From: Candidatus Microbacterium colombiense
Lineage (GTDB): Bacteria > Actinomycetota > Actinomycetes > Actinomycetales > Microbacteriaceae
Assembly (NCBI GenBank): GCA_029203165.1
Contig: CP119308.1
Span: 3,286,001-3,350,000, forward strand
DNA: 64,000 bases
Direction: 5' to 3'
Both the position numbers and the translations under genes were made by a program. Under the pieces are notes generated by a model, which searched no databases, was not told the origin of the DNA, and saw only the letters and a program-made list of their open reading frames with translations. Each line of letters begins with the position of its first letter. Position 1 is the first letter of the stretch. Shown here one piece after another: positions 1 to 8,999 of this stretch.

Positions 1-885
1 TCGCACGGACGGCCGATGCGGCGACGGCTGCGCGAGACCGCCGACTTCCGGTGGATGAGCGCGCGGGCGTGGACGACGAGGTGGTACCCGCAGGGCGTCG
101 ACGTGGGCCTGTGGCGTGGACGGCGCACCCTCGCCGTGAGTTGGTTCCGCCAGGATCGCACCGGACGGCATCTCGCTTCGCGCGTCGTGCTGATCGATCC
201 GGAGCGTGCGCGGCACATCGACATCGCCCTGGCCGTCGACGAGTCGGGCGAACTGCAGCCGGCGCGCATCCACGCGGGCGGACTCGCCTGGTTCGGGGAT
301 CGGCTGTTCGTGGCGGCGACGGGGCAGGGCATCTGGGAGTTCGATCTCTCCGACATCCGGCAGGTGCGCGGCCCGCTCGCGCGCCGACTGCGCGGCATCA
401 GCGGTCACCGGCCCGGCGCGCGGGCGCTCGTGGCGGTGCGCACCCGGGTGCATCCGGTCGCTCTGCGCTGCTCCTTCCTCGGACGCGTGTACGACGCCGA
501 CGACGCGGCGACGCGGCGGGTATTTATCGGCGAGTTCCGCAACGGCGAAGAGGGACGCATCGGTGAGTTCACGATCCCCGAGGAGGCGGACGGCGAGCGC
601 TCGCGCTTCGAGGAGCAGGAGCGTTGGACCCCCGGCATCCCTCACATGCAGGGTGCGGTGCGCCGAGGCGACCGGGTGTTCGTGTCGCAGTCGGTCGGGA
701 TGCAGCCGGGCACGCTGTGGTCGGGCACCCGCGAGCGGCTGACCGCGCACCCGTATCCGCTGCCGATCGGATGCGAGGATCTCGCCCTCGACCCCGAGGC
801 ACGCATGCTGTGGTCGCTGGGCGAGCATCCGCGCAAACGTGTCGTGCGCGGCATCCCCTTCGCCCTTCTCGGACTCGACGGCTGA
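1..885 (+). CDS. Conserved hypothetical protein, 5' end outside window
   Basis: The frame is open from the first base, so the true start is probably upstream; the first ATG inside is at 16. About 290 residues are visible, with no signal peptide or membrane segment. The sequence has blade-like strands (for example GLAWFGDRLFVAATGQGIWEFDL around residue 90 and a RGDRVFVSQS segment near 220), suggesting a beta-propeller fold. No catalytic motif is recognised and I cannot name a function. It ends 28 bases before the DUF4229 gene. Confidence 0.6.
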   Translation, partial: SHGRPMRRRLRETADFRWMSARAWTTRWYPQGVDVGLWRGRRTLAVSWFRQDRTGRHLASRVVLIDPERARHIDIALAVDESGELQPARIHAGGLAWFGDRLFVAATGQGIWEFDLSDIRQVRGPLARRLRGISGHRPGARALVAVRTRVHPVALRCSFLGRVYDADDAATRRVFIGEFRNGEEGRIGEFTIPEEADGERSRFEEQERWTPGIPHMQGAVRRGDRVFVSQSVGMQPGTLWSGTRERLTAHPYPLPIGCEDLALDPEARMLWSLGEHPRKRVVRGIPFALLGLDG

Positions 886-913
886 CCCGGAACGCCCCGC
901 GTAGACTGGTGGG

Positions 914-1237
914 GTGAAGCCTGCACCCCTCCTCGTCTACACCGTGCTGCGGCTGCTGGCGTTCCTGGTCCCCCTCGCGATCCTGTGGTTCTTCTTCCCG
1001 ATCTTCCGCGAGTTCTGGTGGCTCGCCGCGATCTTCGCCGCCCTCATCGGCACCAGCATCTCGATGCTGTTCCTGCGGCGACCGCTCTCCGAGGCGTCGG
1101 CCGAGCTGCACGAGCGCCGCGAGGGACGCGGCTCCCAGCGCCAGGCGGATGCCGACGCCGAGGATGCCGTGACCGAGGGCGCGCCCGAAGACTCCGTCAC
1201 CGAGGAGCCGGGCACGCCCGGCCCCACACAGAACTGA
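914..1237 (+). CDS. DUF4229 small membrane protein
   Basis: This 107-residue protein has two hydrophobic helices in the first 55 residues and an acidic, hydrophilic C-terminal tail. That matches the actinobacterial DUF4229 family, whose function is unknown. The start is GTG at 914, after a weak purine-rich GGTGGG stretch. It is convergent with menA, and this family is often seen beside menaquinone genes, which fits. The family call is from recall of the YTVLRLLAFLVPL...FLRRPLSE pattern. Confidence 0.75.
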   Translation: MKPAPLLVYTVLRLLAFLVPLAILWFFFPIFREFWWLAAIFAALIGTSISMLFLRRPLSEASAELHERREGRGSQRQADADAEDAVTEGAPEDSVTEEPGTPGPTQN

Positions 1238-1297
1238 TCTGCTCCGGACCGAGCGCACGTCCTCACTCTGCGTCCGCTGTCGGCGTGACCCGCTCGG

Positions 1298-1425
1298 CGG
1301 GCGTCACAATCTGCCGCGTCCCTCGCGATCAGGCGACCATTCGCGACGCCTCTCACGCGGCAGGCGTCACAAGGTGCCGGTTCAGGGCCTCGAATGCGGC
1401 ACTTCGCGACGCCTGACTTCGCGAC
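1298..1425. repeat. Intergenic repeat/palindrome block between DUF4229 and menA
   Basis: The 228-base gap between two convergent genes carries repeated short words. GGCGTCACAA occurs at about 1300 and 1363. TTCGCGACGCCT occurs at about 1340 and 1403, with a shortened TTCGCGAC at 1418. TGCCGCGT (1312) is inverted as ACGCGGCA (1355). No open frame looks coding here. It may be a REP-like extragenic element or a bidirectional terminator. Confidence 0.5.
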
Positions 1426-1465
1426 CCCTCAGCCGCGCACGGAGGGGTGCCAGCCGCTCAGGGCG

Positions 1466-2446
1466 TCAGCCGGCGAAGGCCCAGAACAGGGCTCCCGCGT
1501 AGAGCAGGGATGTCAGCGACGTCAGCGCCAGCGCGATCACGAGCTCGCCGGGCTGACGATAGGTCCACACGATCAGCACGGCCGGCAGTGCGGCGAGCAG
1601 CGCCAGCAGGGCTATCCAGGCGATCGGGAACAGCAGCGCGAGCACCACGGCGATGCCGAACGGGGCGAGCACGAACAGCGTGAACAGCACCTGGGTCGCG
1701 CGGCGGCCGATCAGCACGGTGAGCGTGCGCTTGCCGACGACACGGTCCTGGTCGATGTCACGCAGGTTGTTCGCGAGCAGCACGGCGCAGGCGAACAGTC
1801 CAGCCGCGATCGCGCCCAGCCACGCCTGTGAGGAGAGGTCGAAGACCTGCACCCAGACCGTGCCGAGGGTGGCGACGAGGCCGAAGAAGACGAACACGAA
1901 CACCTCGCCGAGGCCCGCGTAGCCGTAGGGACGCTTGCCGCCGGTGTAGAACCACGCGGCCACGATGCACGCCGCGCCGACGGCCAGCATCCACCACTGC
2001 TCGGTGCGCACGACGATCGCCAGGCCGACGAGGGCGGCGAGGGCGAAGAACGTCAGCCCGATGATCAGCACCGTGCGCGGCTTCACACGACCCGAGGCCG
2101 TGAGTCGCGCGGGCCCCACACGCACGGCGTCGGTGCCGCGGATACCGTCGCTGTAGTCGTTCGTGAAGTTCACGCCGATCTGCAACAGCACGGCGACAGC
2201 GAGGCACGCGAGCGCGATGACCCAGTGGAACTCGGGATCGACGCTGCGCGCGGCGCCGGATCCGATGATGACCGGTGACGCGGCGAGGGGCAGTGTGCGC
2301 AGGCGGGCCGCACCGATCCAGTCGCCGACGGTGACGGGTCCGGCCTCGACGACGGGGCGTCGTGCCGGGTTTCCGCTGGTCCGACTCGGGGTCCGCGGGG
2401 TGCTCTTGCTGCGTGCGCTGCTCTTGCGCTTCGAGGATGCTGCCAC
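1466..2446 (-). CDS. menA: 1,4-dihydroxy-2-naphthoate polyprenyltransferase (MenA)
   Basis: MenA attaches the polyprenyl chain to 1,4-dihydroxy-2-naphthoate, the membrane step of menaquinone synthesis. The 326-residue protein has a basic, Ser/Arg-rich N-terminal tail of about 35 residues and then the UbiA-type core with about eight or nine membrane helices. The two Asp-rich prenyl-diphosphate motifs are visible: NFTNDYSDGIRG near residue 93 and NNLRDIDQDRVVGKRTL near residue 225. Menaquinone is the expected quinone of this group. The longest ATG start is kept; the tail could be shorter. Confidence 0.93.
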   Translation of the reverse strand: MAASSKRKSSARSKSTPRTPSRTSGNPARRPVVEAGPVTVGDWIGAARLRTLPLAASPVIIGSGAARSVDPEFHWVIALACLAVAVLLQIGVNFTNDYSDGIRGTDAVRVGPARLTASGRVKPRTVLIIGLTFFALAALVGLAIVVRTEQWWMLAVGAACIVAAWFYTGGKRPYGYAGLGEVFVFVFFGLVATLGTVWVQVFDLSSQAWLGAIAAGLFACAVLLANNLRDIDQDRVVGKRTLTVLIGRRATQVLFTLFVLAPFGIAVVLALLFPIAWIALLALLAALPAVLIVWTYRQPGELVIALALTSLTSLLYAGALFWAFAG

Positions 2447-2488
2447 GCTAGGGAATCCTAGTCGGCCCGCTGATGCGGCATCCGAGCG

Positions 2489-2779
2489 TCACGGGTTCGG
2501 ATTGCTGTCCTTGCCGTCGAGCCAGAGGGTGTCGGACGCATCGCCGTGCGACCCCGCCTTGCCGACGTGCTTGTCGCCGATCTTCGGCCCCTTGGTGATC
2601 ACGTGCACGAGGGCCATCGCGTGACCCTGCCCCAGCTGGTACTCCTCTTTGAGCCAGGCCACGATCGGGGTCGCCTTGGTGGTGCTGTCGAACCCCTTCG
2701 CCGTCGCGAGTTCGATGAACTGCCGCGGCGTGAGCCCGGTCTTCGTCTCGATGTTGTCGAGGTAAGCCTGGAAGGACAT
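2489..2779 (-). CDS. DUF4287 domain protein
   Basis: This 96-residue protein starts at the ATG at 2779, chosen because AGGAGATCC lies directly upstream; the longer reading to 3037 runs into the neighbouring broken regulator. It matches the DUF4287 pattern: SFQAYLDNIETKTGLTPRQF, then a VAWLKEEYQLGQGHAMALVH segment and a hydrophilic C-terminus. Function is unknown; the family is small, soluble and common in actinobacteria. Confidence 0.85.
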   Translation of the reverse strand: MSFQAYLDNIETKTGLTPRQFIELATAKGFDSTTKATPIVAWLKEEYQLGQGHAMALVHVITKGPKIGDKHVGKAGSHGDASDTLWLDGKDSNPNP

Positions 2780-2876
2780 GGATCTCCTGTGATCGACGAG
2801 GTGACGAATGCCATCCTGGCGGAGCGCGCGACCGAAGACAATCGCCGGGGCGAAAGCGATCGTCAGAAAGCGATCG

Positions 2877-3363
2877 TCAGACCGACGGCGCCTCGTCCCC
2901 GATCGGGATGATCGGGCGGTGCTCGTAGTACGTCTGCAGCACGACGGTCGTGCGGGTGCTGACCGATGCCGCGGCGCGGATGTCGCGGATCGAGCTCCTC
3001 GAGCGCGCGGGGCGTCGGCGACGCGCACGAACAGCATGTAGCTCGCGTCGCCGGCGATGGAGTGGCAGGCCTCGATCGCGTCGAGGTGCTCGAGCAGCTC
3101 CGGGGCGTTGTCGGGCTGCGCGGGATCGAGCGGCGTGATCTCGACGAACGCGGACGAGCGGCGTGCCCACCGCCTCGGGGTCGAGGATCGCGCGGTAGCC
3201 GGTGATCACGCCCGCGGGTCTCGAGTCGGCGCAGGCGCGATTGCACGGCCGACACCGAGAGCCCGACGGCGAGAGCTCCGACGAGCGTCGCGACGAGGGT
3301 CGCCCGCGCGCGATCGCGACGCGAGTCCTCGGCGGGCACGATCGACCGGTCCGACAGAATCAT
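2877..3363 (-). pseudogene. Lrp/AsnC-family regulator, frameshifted
   Basis: Pieces of one Lrp/AsnC protein lie in order but in different frames. The helix-turn-helix part (GLSVSAVQSRLRRLETRG) is at about 3250-3310. The hinge ITGYRAILDPEAVGTPL is at about 3155-3210. The ligand domain pieces (AGDASYMLFVRVADAP near 3015-3055) follow, and the C-terminus STRTTVVLQTYYEHRP is at about 2900-2945. At least three frame changes are needed. The N-terminal helix region also looks about six residues short. With no stops or divergence inside the pieces, sequencing or assembly error is as likely as true decay. It is divergent from the DUF6421 gene, which it may regulate. Confidence 0.75.
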
Positions 3364-3451
3364 CCAGTCCGCTGTAAGATCCTATCGGTTAGCGAACCCG
3401 TTCTTCCGCATCGCGAGAATTTCCTGCAGAACCTCACGATCGGAGGTTCCG

Positions 3452-4879
3452 ATGTCCATCAGCTCCGCCCACAGCCTGCTGCACGGCCATCGATCGGCGA
3501 ACCCGAGGTCGTCGAGGACGCCGCCGTGCGCCGAGCACGCTCCGCCGCCTGGCTCCGCTCAAGGACGCCGCCATCGCGCTGCAGGAGCTGCAGGTCAAGG
3601 ACGGGTCCGTGCCGGAGGCCGCCGACCACGGCCGCGCGCGCGCACGTCGGAGCGATCACCGCCGTCGATCCGCGCACTCGCCCCCGCCTTCCCGCACGAC
3701 GCCGCCTACCTCGCGGCGCTCGTCGGCGACTTCCGCCGCTGGGCCGCGAGGGCTTCGGCGTCCCGGACTTCCTCGACTCGCTCATCGCGTTCCAGCCGCA
3801 GCAGCACCGCGTCGACGGCATCCGCCACCTCGTCGTGTTCCCGATGTACACGCAGAACGGCTCGAGCGACCGCCTCGTCGAGGCCGCTGCTCGTCGAGGC
3901 GATCTGGCCGGAGTTCATCGCCGAGCTCGAGGCCGGCGACTACGGCAACAAGCTGTTCGTCTCGCTGCGGCTCGTCGACTTCACCCCCGGCTACGACACC
4001 AACTCGGCCGTGCTGTTCCCCGAGACCGTCGCCATGCGCGAGATCCCGACCTTCACCTGGGGCGCGATCTTCCAGGACCGCGAGGCCGCCCGCTACCGCG
4101 CGTCGTGCGCGCCGCCGCCGAGATCACCAAGCTCGAGCTGCCGGACGACGCGGCGCGCCATGCTCGACGACCAGCAGCTCGCCGAGAAGACCTTCGTGAT
4201 GTGGGACCTCATCCACGACCGCACCCACATGCGCGGCGACCTGCCGTTCGACCCGTTCATGATCAAGCAGCGGATGCCGTTCTTCCTCTACTCGCTCGAG
4301 GAGCTGCGCTGCGACCTGACCGCCTTCCGCGAGTCGCGTGCGATCGAGCGCGCCTGGCGCGCATCGCCGCGGCGGAGCTCTCCGACGCGAGCGGAGATGC
4401 CGACACGCGCACCTCGTGCAGTACGCGGTGATCTTCGACCGCATCTTCCGCTTCGCGATCACCGGCAGCCGCGTCGCAACTACGACGGCGCTCGGCGGCC
4501 AGCTGCTGTTCGCGTGGCTGCACCAGCGCGGCGTGCTGCACTGGACCGACACCGCGCTCGCCTTCGACTGGGACGCCGTGCCCGACGCGGTCGTCGCCCT
4601 CGGCGACGCGATCGACGACCTGTACTGGCGCTCGATCGACCGCCCGAAGGTCGCGCACTGGCTCGCCGCCTACGAGCTCGTGCGCGGACGCTCACCCCGC
4701 ACCCCGCGTCGCAGTGGGCCGCGGGCTGTCCGGACGAGATCCTCGCCGGGCTCGCCGAAGGGCTACACCGACGCCGTGCTGGACGACGAGTTCCCGCTGT
4801 CGATGTTCTTCGAGAGCGCTCGACAAGAAGATGGCCCGTCATCGAGTCGACCGCCGGCATCCGCGGCACCGACGACTGA
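3452..4879 (+). pseudogene. DUF6421 family protein, many frameshifts
   Basis: A single protein of about 475 residues can be pieced together from three frames. Blocks in order are LKDAAIALQELQVKDGSVPE, IRALAPAFPHDAAYLAALVG, GFGVPDFLDSLIAFQPQQHR, LLVEAIWPEFIAELEAGDYG, TFVMWDLIHDRTHMRGDLPF, VQYAVIFDRIFRFAITGSR, LTPHPASQWA, DAVLDDEFPLSMFFE and a final WPVIESTAGIRGTDD in the original frame. These match DUF6421, a family of unknown function. The start at 3452 has a clear GGAGG. More than ten frame changes occur about every 100-150 bases, many explained by loss of one or two C/G in short runs (for example near 3745 and 3890). The dense pattern without internal stops favours sequence error. Confidence 0.8.
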
Positions 4880-4927
4880 CACGACCTCCGCGCTCGCGCG
4901 GTTCTGAATGTGACGCTGGGGCGCCCC

Positions 4928-4977
4928 GCTTCTGCGGCCAGGCGACGGATGGTTCCGCGAACTCTGGCCGCAGAAGC
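4928..4977. repeat. 14-bp perfect inverted repeat between DUF6421 and SDR genes
   Basis: GCTTCTGCGGCCAG at 4928-4941 is perfectly inverted as CTGGCCGCAGAAGC at 4964-4977, with a 22-base loop. It lies in the 124-base gap between two co-directional genes, so it could be an attenuator, a partial terminator or a REP-like element. The 12-base word GCTTCTGCGGCC recurs near 52854 without a partner arm. No poly-T tract follows. Confidence 0.6.
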
Positions 4978-5003
4978 GCCTTCCCTGCAGGAGAGTTGAC
5001 GAC

Positions 5004-5658
5004 ATGAACGCATCTTCCGCCGCATCCGGACGCCTCGTGCTGCTGGCCGGCGCCACCAGCGCCTCGGGCCTCACGCTCGCGCGAGCTCTGCTCTCGGCCG
5101 GTGCCCGGGTGATCGCCACCGGGCGGTCCGCGGAGCGTCTTCAGCCGTTGGCGGATGCCGGCGCGCAGGCCGAGATCGCGGACGCGACCTCGCTCGCCGA
5201 CATGACCGCTCTGGCTGCCCGCATCGGGCCCATGGATGCCGTCGTCCCTCTGGTCGGCGGGTGGCGCGGGGGCGGGGGCCTCGCCGGGCAGAGCGATGAG
5301 GACTTCGCCGCACTGATGCCCGCGCTCGACGCCGTGCGTGCGACCAGCCGCGCGTTCGACACCGCACTGCAGCGCGTCGGATGCCGGGCGCTTCGCCATC
5401 GTGTCGTCCACCGCCGTCGCACGGCCCCTTGCGGGCGGCGCGAACTACGCCGCGGTCAAGGCCGCCAGTGAGGCGTGGGCGCGGGGAGTCGCGCAGGGCT
5501 TCGCCAAGGCCGCGCGGGAATCGGGTCAGCCGTTGCGCGCAGCATCCGTCGTGTTCCGCGCCAAGGCCCTCGACGCCGACGCCCTCGCCGCCCGCATCGT
5601 GGGCCTCTGGGATGAGGACGCCGCAGACCTCAACGACCGGGTGCGCGATCTGGACTGA
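5004..5658 (+). pseudogene. SDR-family oxidoreductase, one frameshift
   Basis: A short-chain dehydrogenase-like protein of about 217 residues. The N-terminal half (LVLLAGATSASGLTLARALL, a glycine-motif variant) is in the frame starting at ATG 5004, after AGGAGAG. The second half (GRFAIVSSTAVARPLAGGAN, then YAAVKAASEAWARGVAQGFA) is in another frame. One frame change near 5375 joins them. The active-site YxxxK is intact (YAAVK), so the enzyme would be functional if the shift is a sequencing error. It lies downstream of DUF6421 and overlaps the end of the convergent MFS gene by 29 bases. Confidence 0.8.
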
Positions 5659-7078
5659 CGGGTGCGGGCTCCGAACCGACCGGTTCGGGGCGTGCGGGTT
5701 CTGAGCCTTCCGCCTCCGGGCCCTCCGCGTCCGCTTCCTGCTCGGATGCAGGGTCGGGAGCGGTGTCAGGAGCGGTCGCGTACAGCGCGGTGAGCTTCCG
5801 GTACGACTTCGTGAAGAACGCCAGAGTGCCGACCACGACCATGATCAGTCCGGCGAAGAGGCAGATGAGCGCGATACCGCGAGCCTCTCCCTCCCCCAGG
5901 AGCCACCCCCACTGCTGCTGCCCCTCGGACGTCTTCATGTACGGGATGATCAGGAACTCGGCGATCGGCGCGATCAGGAAAGCGGTGATCGGCGCCGCTG
6001 CCGCCTCCATCGCCGCGGCGACGCCGAACACGCGCCCCTGCCGCGCGAACGGCACGACCTTCTGGATCACGGTCTGCTCCGCGGCCTCGACCGGTGGCAC
6101 CAGGGCCATGTAGATCCACATGCCCACGACATACAGCGGCCACCACTCGCGCAGCATGAACACCGCGCCCAACAGTCCCATCGCGATCACGACGAGCAGC
6201 ATCGTGCGCATCGGCTTGGCGCCGAGGCCGAATTTCGCGACGAGCCCGCCACCGATGAGGAAACCGGTCGACGCGAACGCGAGCGCGAGTCCCCACATCT
6301 GCGCGTCGAACAGCGTCAACCCGTACGGATCCATGAGCGCCATGTAGACGCCACCGATGAGGTTGTTGAAGGTCGAGAAGATGATGAGTGCGAACAGTCC
6401 GGGCGCCAGCCGGATCGCCTGCACGCTGCCCCGGAAATCCAGCGCGCTCTTCGCCTCGGGGTCAGCCTCGGGCACGCCCTCCGGGATGCGGATGAACAGC
6501 AGGTGCACGAAGGTCACCACCATCGCCGCGATCGCGATCGCCAGGGTCCACCCCATGCCGAGAAACCCGATCGAGAGTCCGGAGAAGACGCTCGTGACCA
6601 GGAACGCGAGGCCCTGCACAGTGCCGACCAGGCCGTTGGCGTTGGCGCGCTTCTCTTCGGGCACGAGCAGGGTCACCGTGGTCGACAGTGCGATGTTGCG
6701 CAGCTGCTCGATCACCCCGCCGAGCAGGATGACGGCGGAGAACAGCCAGAACCACGGCCCACCGAGATCGAGCAGCGCACTCTCGGGCTGCGAGACGTAG
6801 ACGACACCCGCGAGCAGGAAGGCCACCGCGGAGATCACGCTGGAGAGCAGCATGACGGTGTGCTTGCGATGACGGTCGACGATCGTGCCGAACATCATCG
6901 CGAAGAAGGCGATCAGCAGCATGTACGCACCGCCGATGATGCCGGTCGCCAACACCGACCGCGTCTCGATGTAGACCCAGAACGTGAGCGCGAACCACAG
7001 GAAGCTCGTCGTCACGTTGGCGATCAACGTGTTGACGAGCACATTCGCGAAAGCCCTGTTCGCCGCGGTGCGCTGCAT
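5630..7078 (-). CDS. MFS transporter
   Basis: A major facilitator protein of 482 residues with about 12 membrane helices. The loop after helix 2 shows the MFS signature in the form GTIVDRHRKH near residue 60. The C-terminal tail is long, hydrophilic and rich in Pro/Glu/Ala. The ATG at 7078 is chosen (CGGAG upstream); a longer reading would overlap the divergent threonine aldolase start. The substrate cannot be read; the closest recalled annotation is a drug or enterobactin-type exporter. Confidence 0.85.
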   Translation of the reverse strand: MQRTAANRAFANVLVNTLIANVTTSFLWFALTFWVYIETRSVLATGIIGGAYMLLIAFFAMMFGTIVDRHRKHTVMLLSSVISAVAFLLAGVVYVSQPESALLDLGGPWFWLFSAVILLGGVIEQLRNIALSTTVTLLVPEEKRANANGLVGTVQGLAFLVTSVFSGLSIGFLGMGWTLAIAIAAMVVTFVHLLFIRIPEGVPEADPEAKSALDFRGSVQAIRLAPGLFALIIFSTFNNLIGGVYMALMDPYGLTLFDAQMWGLALAFASTGFLIGGGLVAKFGLGAKPMRTMLLVVIAMGLLGAVFMLREWWPLYVVGMWIYMALVPPVEAAEQTVIQKVVPFARQGRVFGVAAAMEAAAAPITAFLIAPIAEFLIIPYMKTSEGQQQWGWLLGEGEARGIALICLFAGLIMVVVGTLAFFTKSYRKLTALYATAPDTAPDPASEQEADAEGPEAEGSEPARPEPVGSEPAPVSPDRAPGR

Positions 7079-7181
7079 GCTCCGAGGGTAGAACGCCCCT
7101 CCGACATCCGGAAGGCCCCCGGCCCGGGGGTATCCGTCGCCGCGCCGTTTCCGATGACCACCGGGGCCGTAGGCTGGACGG

Positions 7182-8249
7182 GTGAGCATTCAGCATGACC
7201 CCGCGATCCGGGGCTTCGCCAGTGACAACTATTCCGGCATCCACCCCGAGGTCCTCGCCGCCATCGCGACTGCGAACGACGGCCACCAGGGCGCCTACGG
7301 CAGCGACGCCTACACGGCACGACTGCAAGAGGTCTTCCAGGCGCAGTTCGGCGACGACGTCGAGGCGTTCCCCGTGTTCAACGGCACCGGGGCGAACGTC
7401 ACCGGCCTGCAGTCGATGCTTCCGCGCTGGGGCGCCGTGATCGCGGCATCCACGGCGCACATCAACGTCGACGAGGGCGGTGCCCCCGAGAAGATCGGCG
7501 GGTTCAAGCTGCTGACCGTGCCCACCGATGACGGCAAGCTCACCCCCGAGCTGATCGACCGTGAGGCCTGGGGCTGGGGCGACGAGCACCGCGCTCAGCC
7601 GCTCGTGGTGTCGATCACGCAGTCGACCGAGCTCGGCACGCTCTACAGCGCCGACGAGATCCGCACGATCGCCGACCATGCGCACGAGCGCGGCATGAAG
7701 CTGCACCTCGACGGCGCCCGGTTGTCGAACGCGGCTGCCGCCCTCGATCTGCCGCTGCGCGCGTTCACGCGCGACGCCGGCGTCGATGTGCTCAGCTTCG
7801 GCGGCACCAAGAACGGCGCGATGCTCGGCGAGGCGGTCGTGGTGCTGAACCCGGCGGCATCCGATGGACTCGTCTACTCCCGCAAGTTCAACATGCAGCT
7901 CTCCTCGAAGATGCGGTTCGTCTCGGCACAGCTGATCGCCCTGCTCGAGGGTGACCTGTGGCTGCGCAACGCGCGGCATGCCAACGCGATGGCAGCGCGC
8001 CTGCGCGGTGAGATCGAAGACGGCATCGCGGCCGGCTCCATCAACGGCGTCGCCTTCACGCAGCCGACGCAGTCGAACGGCGTGTTCGCGACCGTCCCCG
8101 ACGGCGTTGCCGACGCGCTGCGTGAGTCGTTCCGCTTCTACGACTGGGATGCCGCGCGCAACGAGGTGCGCTGGATGTGCAGCTTCGACACGCAGGAGTC
8201 CGACGTCGACGCCTTCGTCGCCGAGCTCGCACGCCTCACCGCGCGCTGA
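7182..8249 (+). CDS. ltaE: Low-specificity threonine aldolase
   Basis: A PLP enzyme of 355 residues that cleaves L-threonine or allo-threonine to glycine and acetaldehyde. Visible features are the N-terminal FASDNYSGIHPEVLAAI, the HLDGARLSNAAAAL segment with the PLP-ring Asp and Arg, and the Schiff-base lysine in SFGGTKNGAMLGEA near residue 210. Length is normal for the beta-eliminating lyase group. The start is GTG at 7182. It ends 12 bases from the end of the GntR regulator. As it makes glycine and acetaldehyde, it could link to the neighbouring amine cluster, but this is only suggestive. Confidence 0.9.
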   Translation: MSIQHDPAIRGFASDNYSGIHPEVLAAIATANDGHQGAYGSDAYTARLQEVFQAQFGDDVEAFPVFNGTGANVTGLQSMLPRWGAVIAASTAHINVDEGGAPEKIGGFKLLTVPTDDGKLTPELIDREAWGWGDEHRAQPLVVSITQSTELGTLYSADEIRTIADHAHERGMKLHLDGARLSNAAAALDLPLRAFTRDAGVDVLSFGGTKNGAMLGEAVVVLNPAASDGLVYSRKFNMQLSSKMRFVSAQLIALLEGDLWLRNARHANAMAARLRGEIEDGIAAGSINGVAFTQPTQSNGVFATVPDGVADALRESFRFYDWDAARNEVRWMCSFDTQESDVDAFVAELARLTAR

Positions 8250-8261
8250 GCCGAGACCGCG

Positions 8262-8984
8262 TCAGAGGTCGACGACGCGGGTGAACTCCTCGCGCGTGGT
8301 GCGCAGGTGCGCGCGCATCGCCTCTGCCGCGCCCTCGGCATCGCCCCCGCGGACCGCGTCGAGGATCGCCTCGTGCGCATGCCAGCTGGAGTCCTTGACG
8401 AAGTCGAAGCTCATGAGGTCGACCGGCTCGAACATGCGCACACGCGCCTCTTCGACGGCGTCGCGCACGAACGAGTTGCCCGAGGCCTCGGCGAGCGCGA
8501 TGTGGAAGTCGGTGTCGGCGATACGCGATTCGGCCTTGGTCGCGGATGCCGCGAGCTCCCGCTGCGCCAGGGCCATCGCCTCGAGGTCGGCCTCGGAGCG
8601 CCGTGCCGCGGCGAGTGCCGCCCCGCCCGACTCCACGATCGCGCGGAACTCCGTCAGATCGCCGATCTCGGCCGAGCGCGTGCGCACCTCCTCGCGGATG
8701 AGTCGGGGGTCCATCACGGCGTCCTGCACGATCGCACCGCCCGCTGCCCCTCGCGAGATCACGATCTGCCCGCTGCCCTCGAGGATCCGCAGTGCCTGCC
8801 TGAGCGTCTCGCGGGCGACACCGAGCTGTTCTGCGAGCCGTCGCTCCGGCGGCAGCCGATCACCGGGGCGGATGCGTCCGAGCGCCATCTCGCGCCGCAG
8901 GAACCCCGCGACGGCCTGGTACCCGGAGACGGGTTGCAGCACGGCGCGGGAGAAGTCGCGGTGCGCCTCGTCACGCTCGCCCAT
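8262..8984 (-). CDS. GntR/FadR-type regulator with FCD ligand domain
   Basis: A 240-residue regulator. An N-terminal winged helix (GDRLPPERRLAEQLGVARETLRQALRILEGSGQI, about residues 38-72) is followed by an all-helical FCD domain that usually binds a small organic acid. The FCD metal-ligand pattern is visible in DTDFHIALAEASGN near 165 and in the HEAILDAV segment near 205. It is the last gene of the minus-strand cluster, 15 bases after the aldehyde dehydrogenase, with GGAGAA before its ATG. It probably controls the cluster through the inverted repeat at 14908-14948. Confidence 0.9.
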   Translation of the reverse strand: MGERDEAHRDFSRAVLQPVSGYQAVAGFLRREMALGRIRPGDRLPPERRLAEQLGVARETLRQALRILEGSGQIVISRGAAGGAIVQDAVMDPRLIREEVRTRSAEIGDLTEFRAIVESGGAALAAARRSEADLEAMALAQRELAASATKAESRIADTDFHIALAEASGNSFVRDAVEEARVRMFEPVDLMSFDFVKDSSWHAHEAILDAVRGGDAEGAAEAMRAHLRTTREEFTRVVDL

Positions 8985-8999
8985 GCGTTCTCCGTCCGT

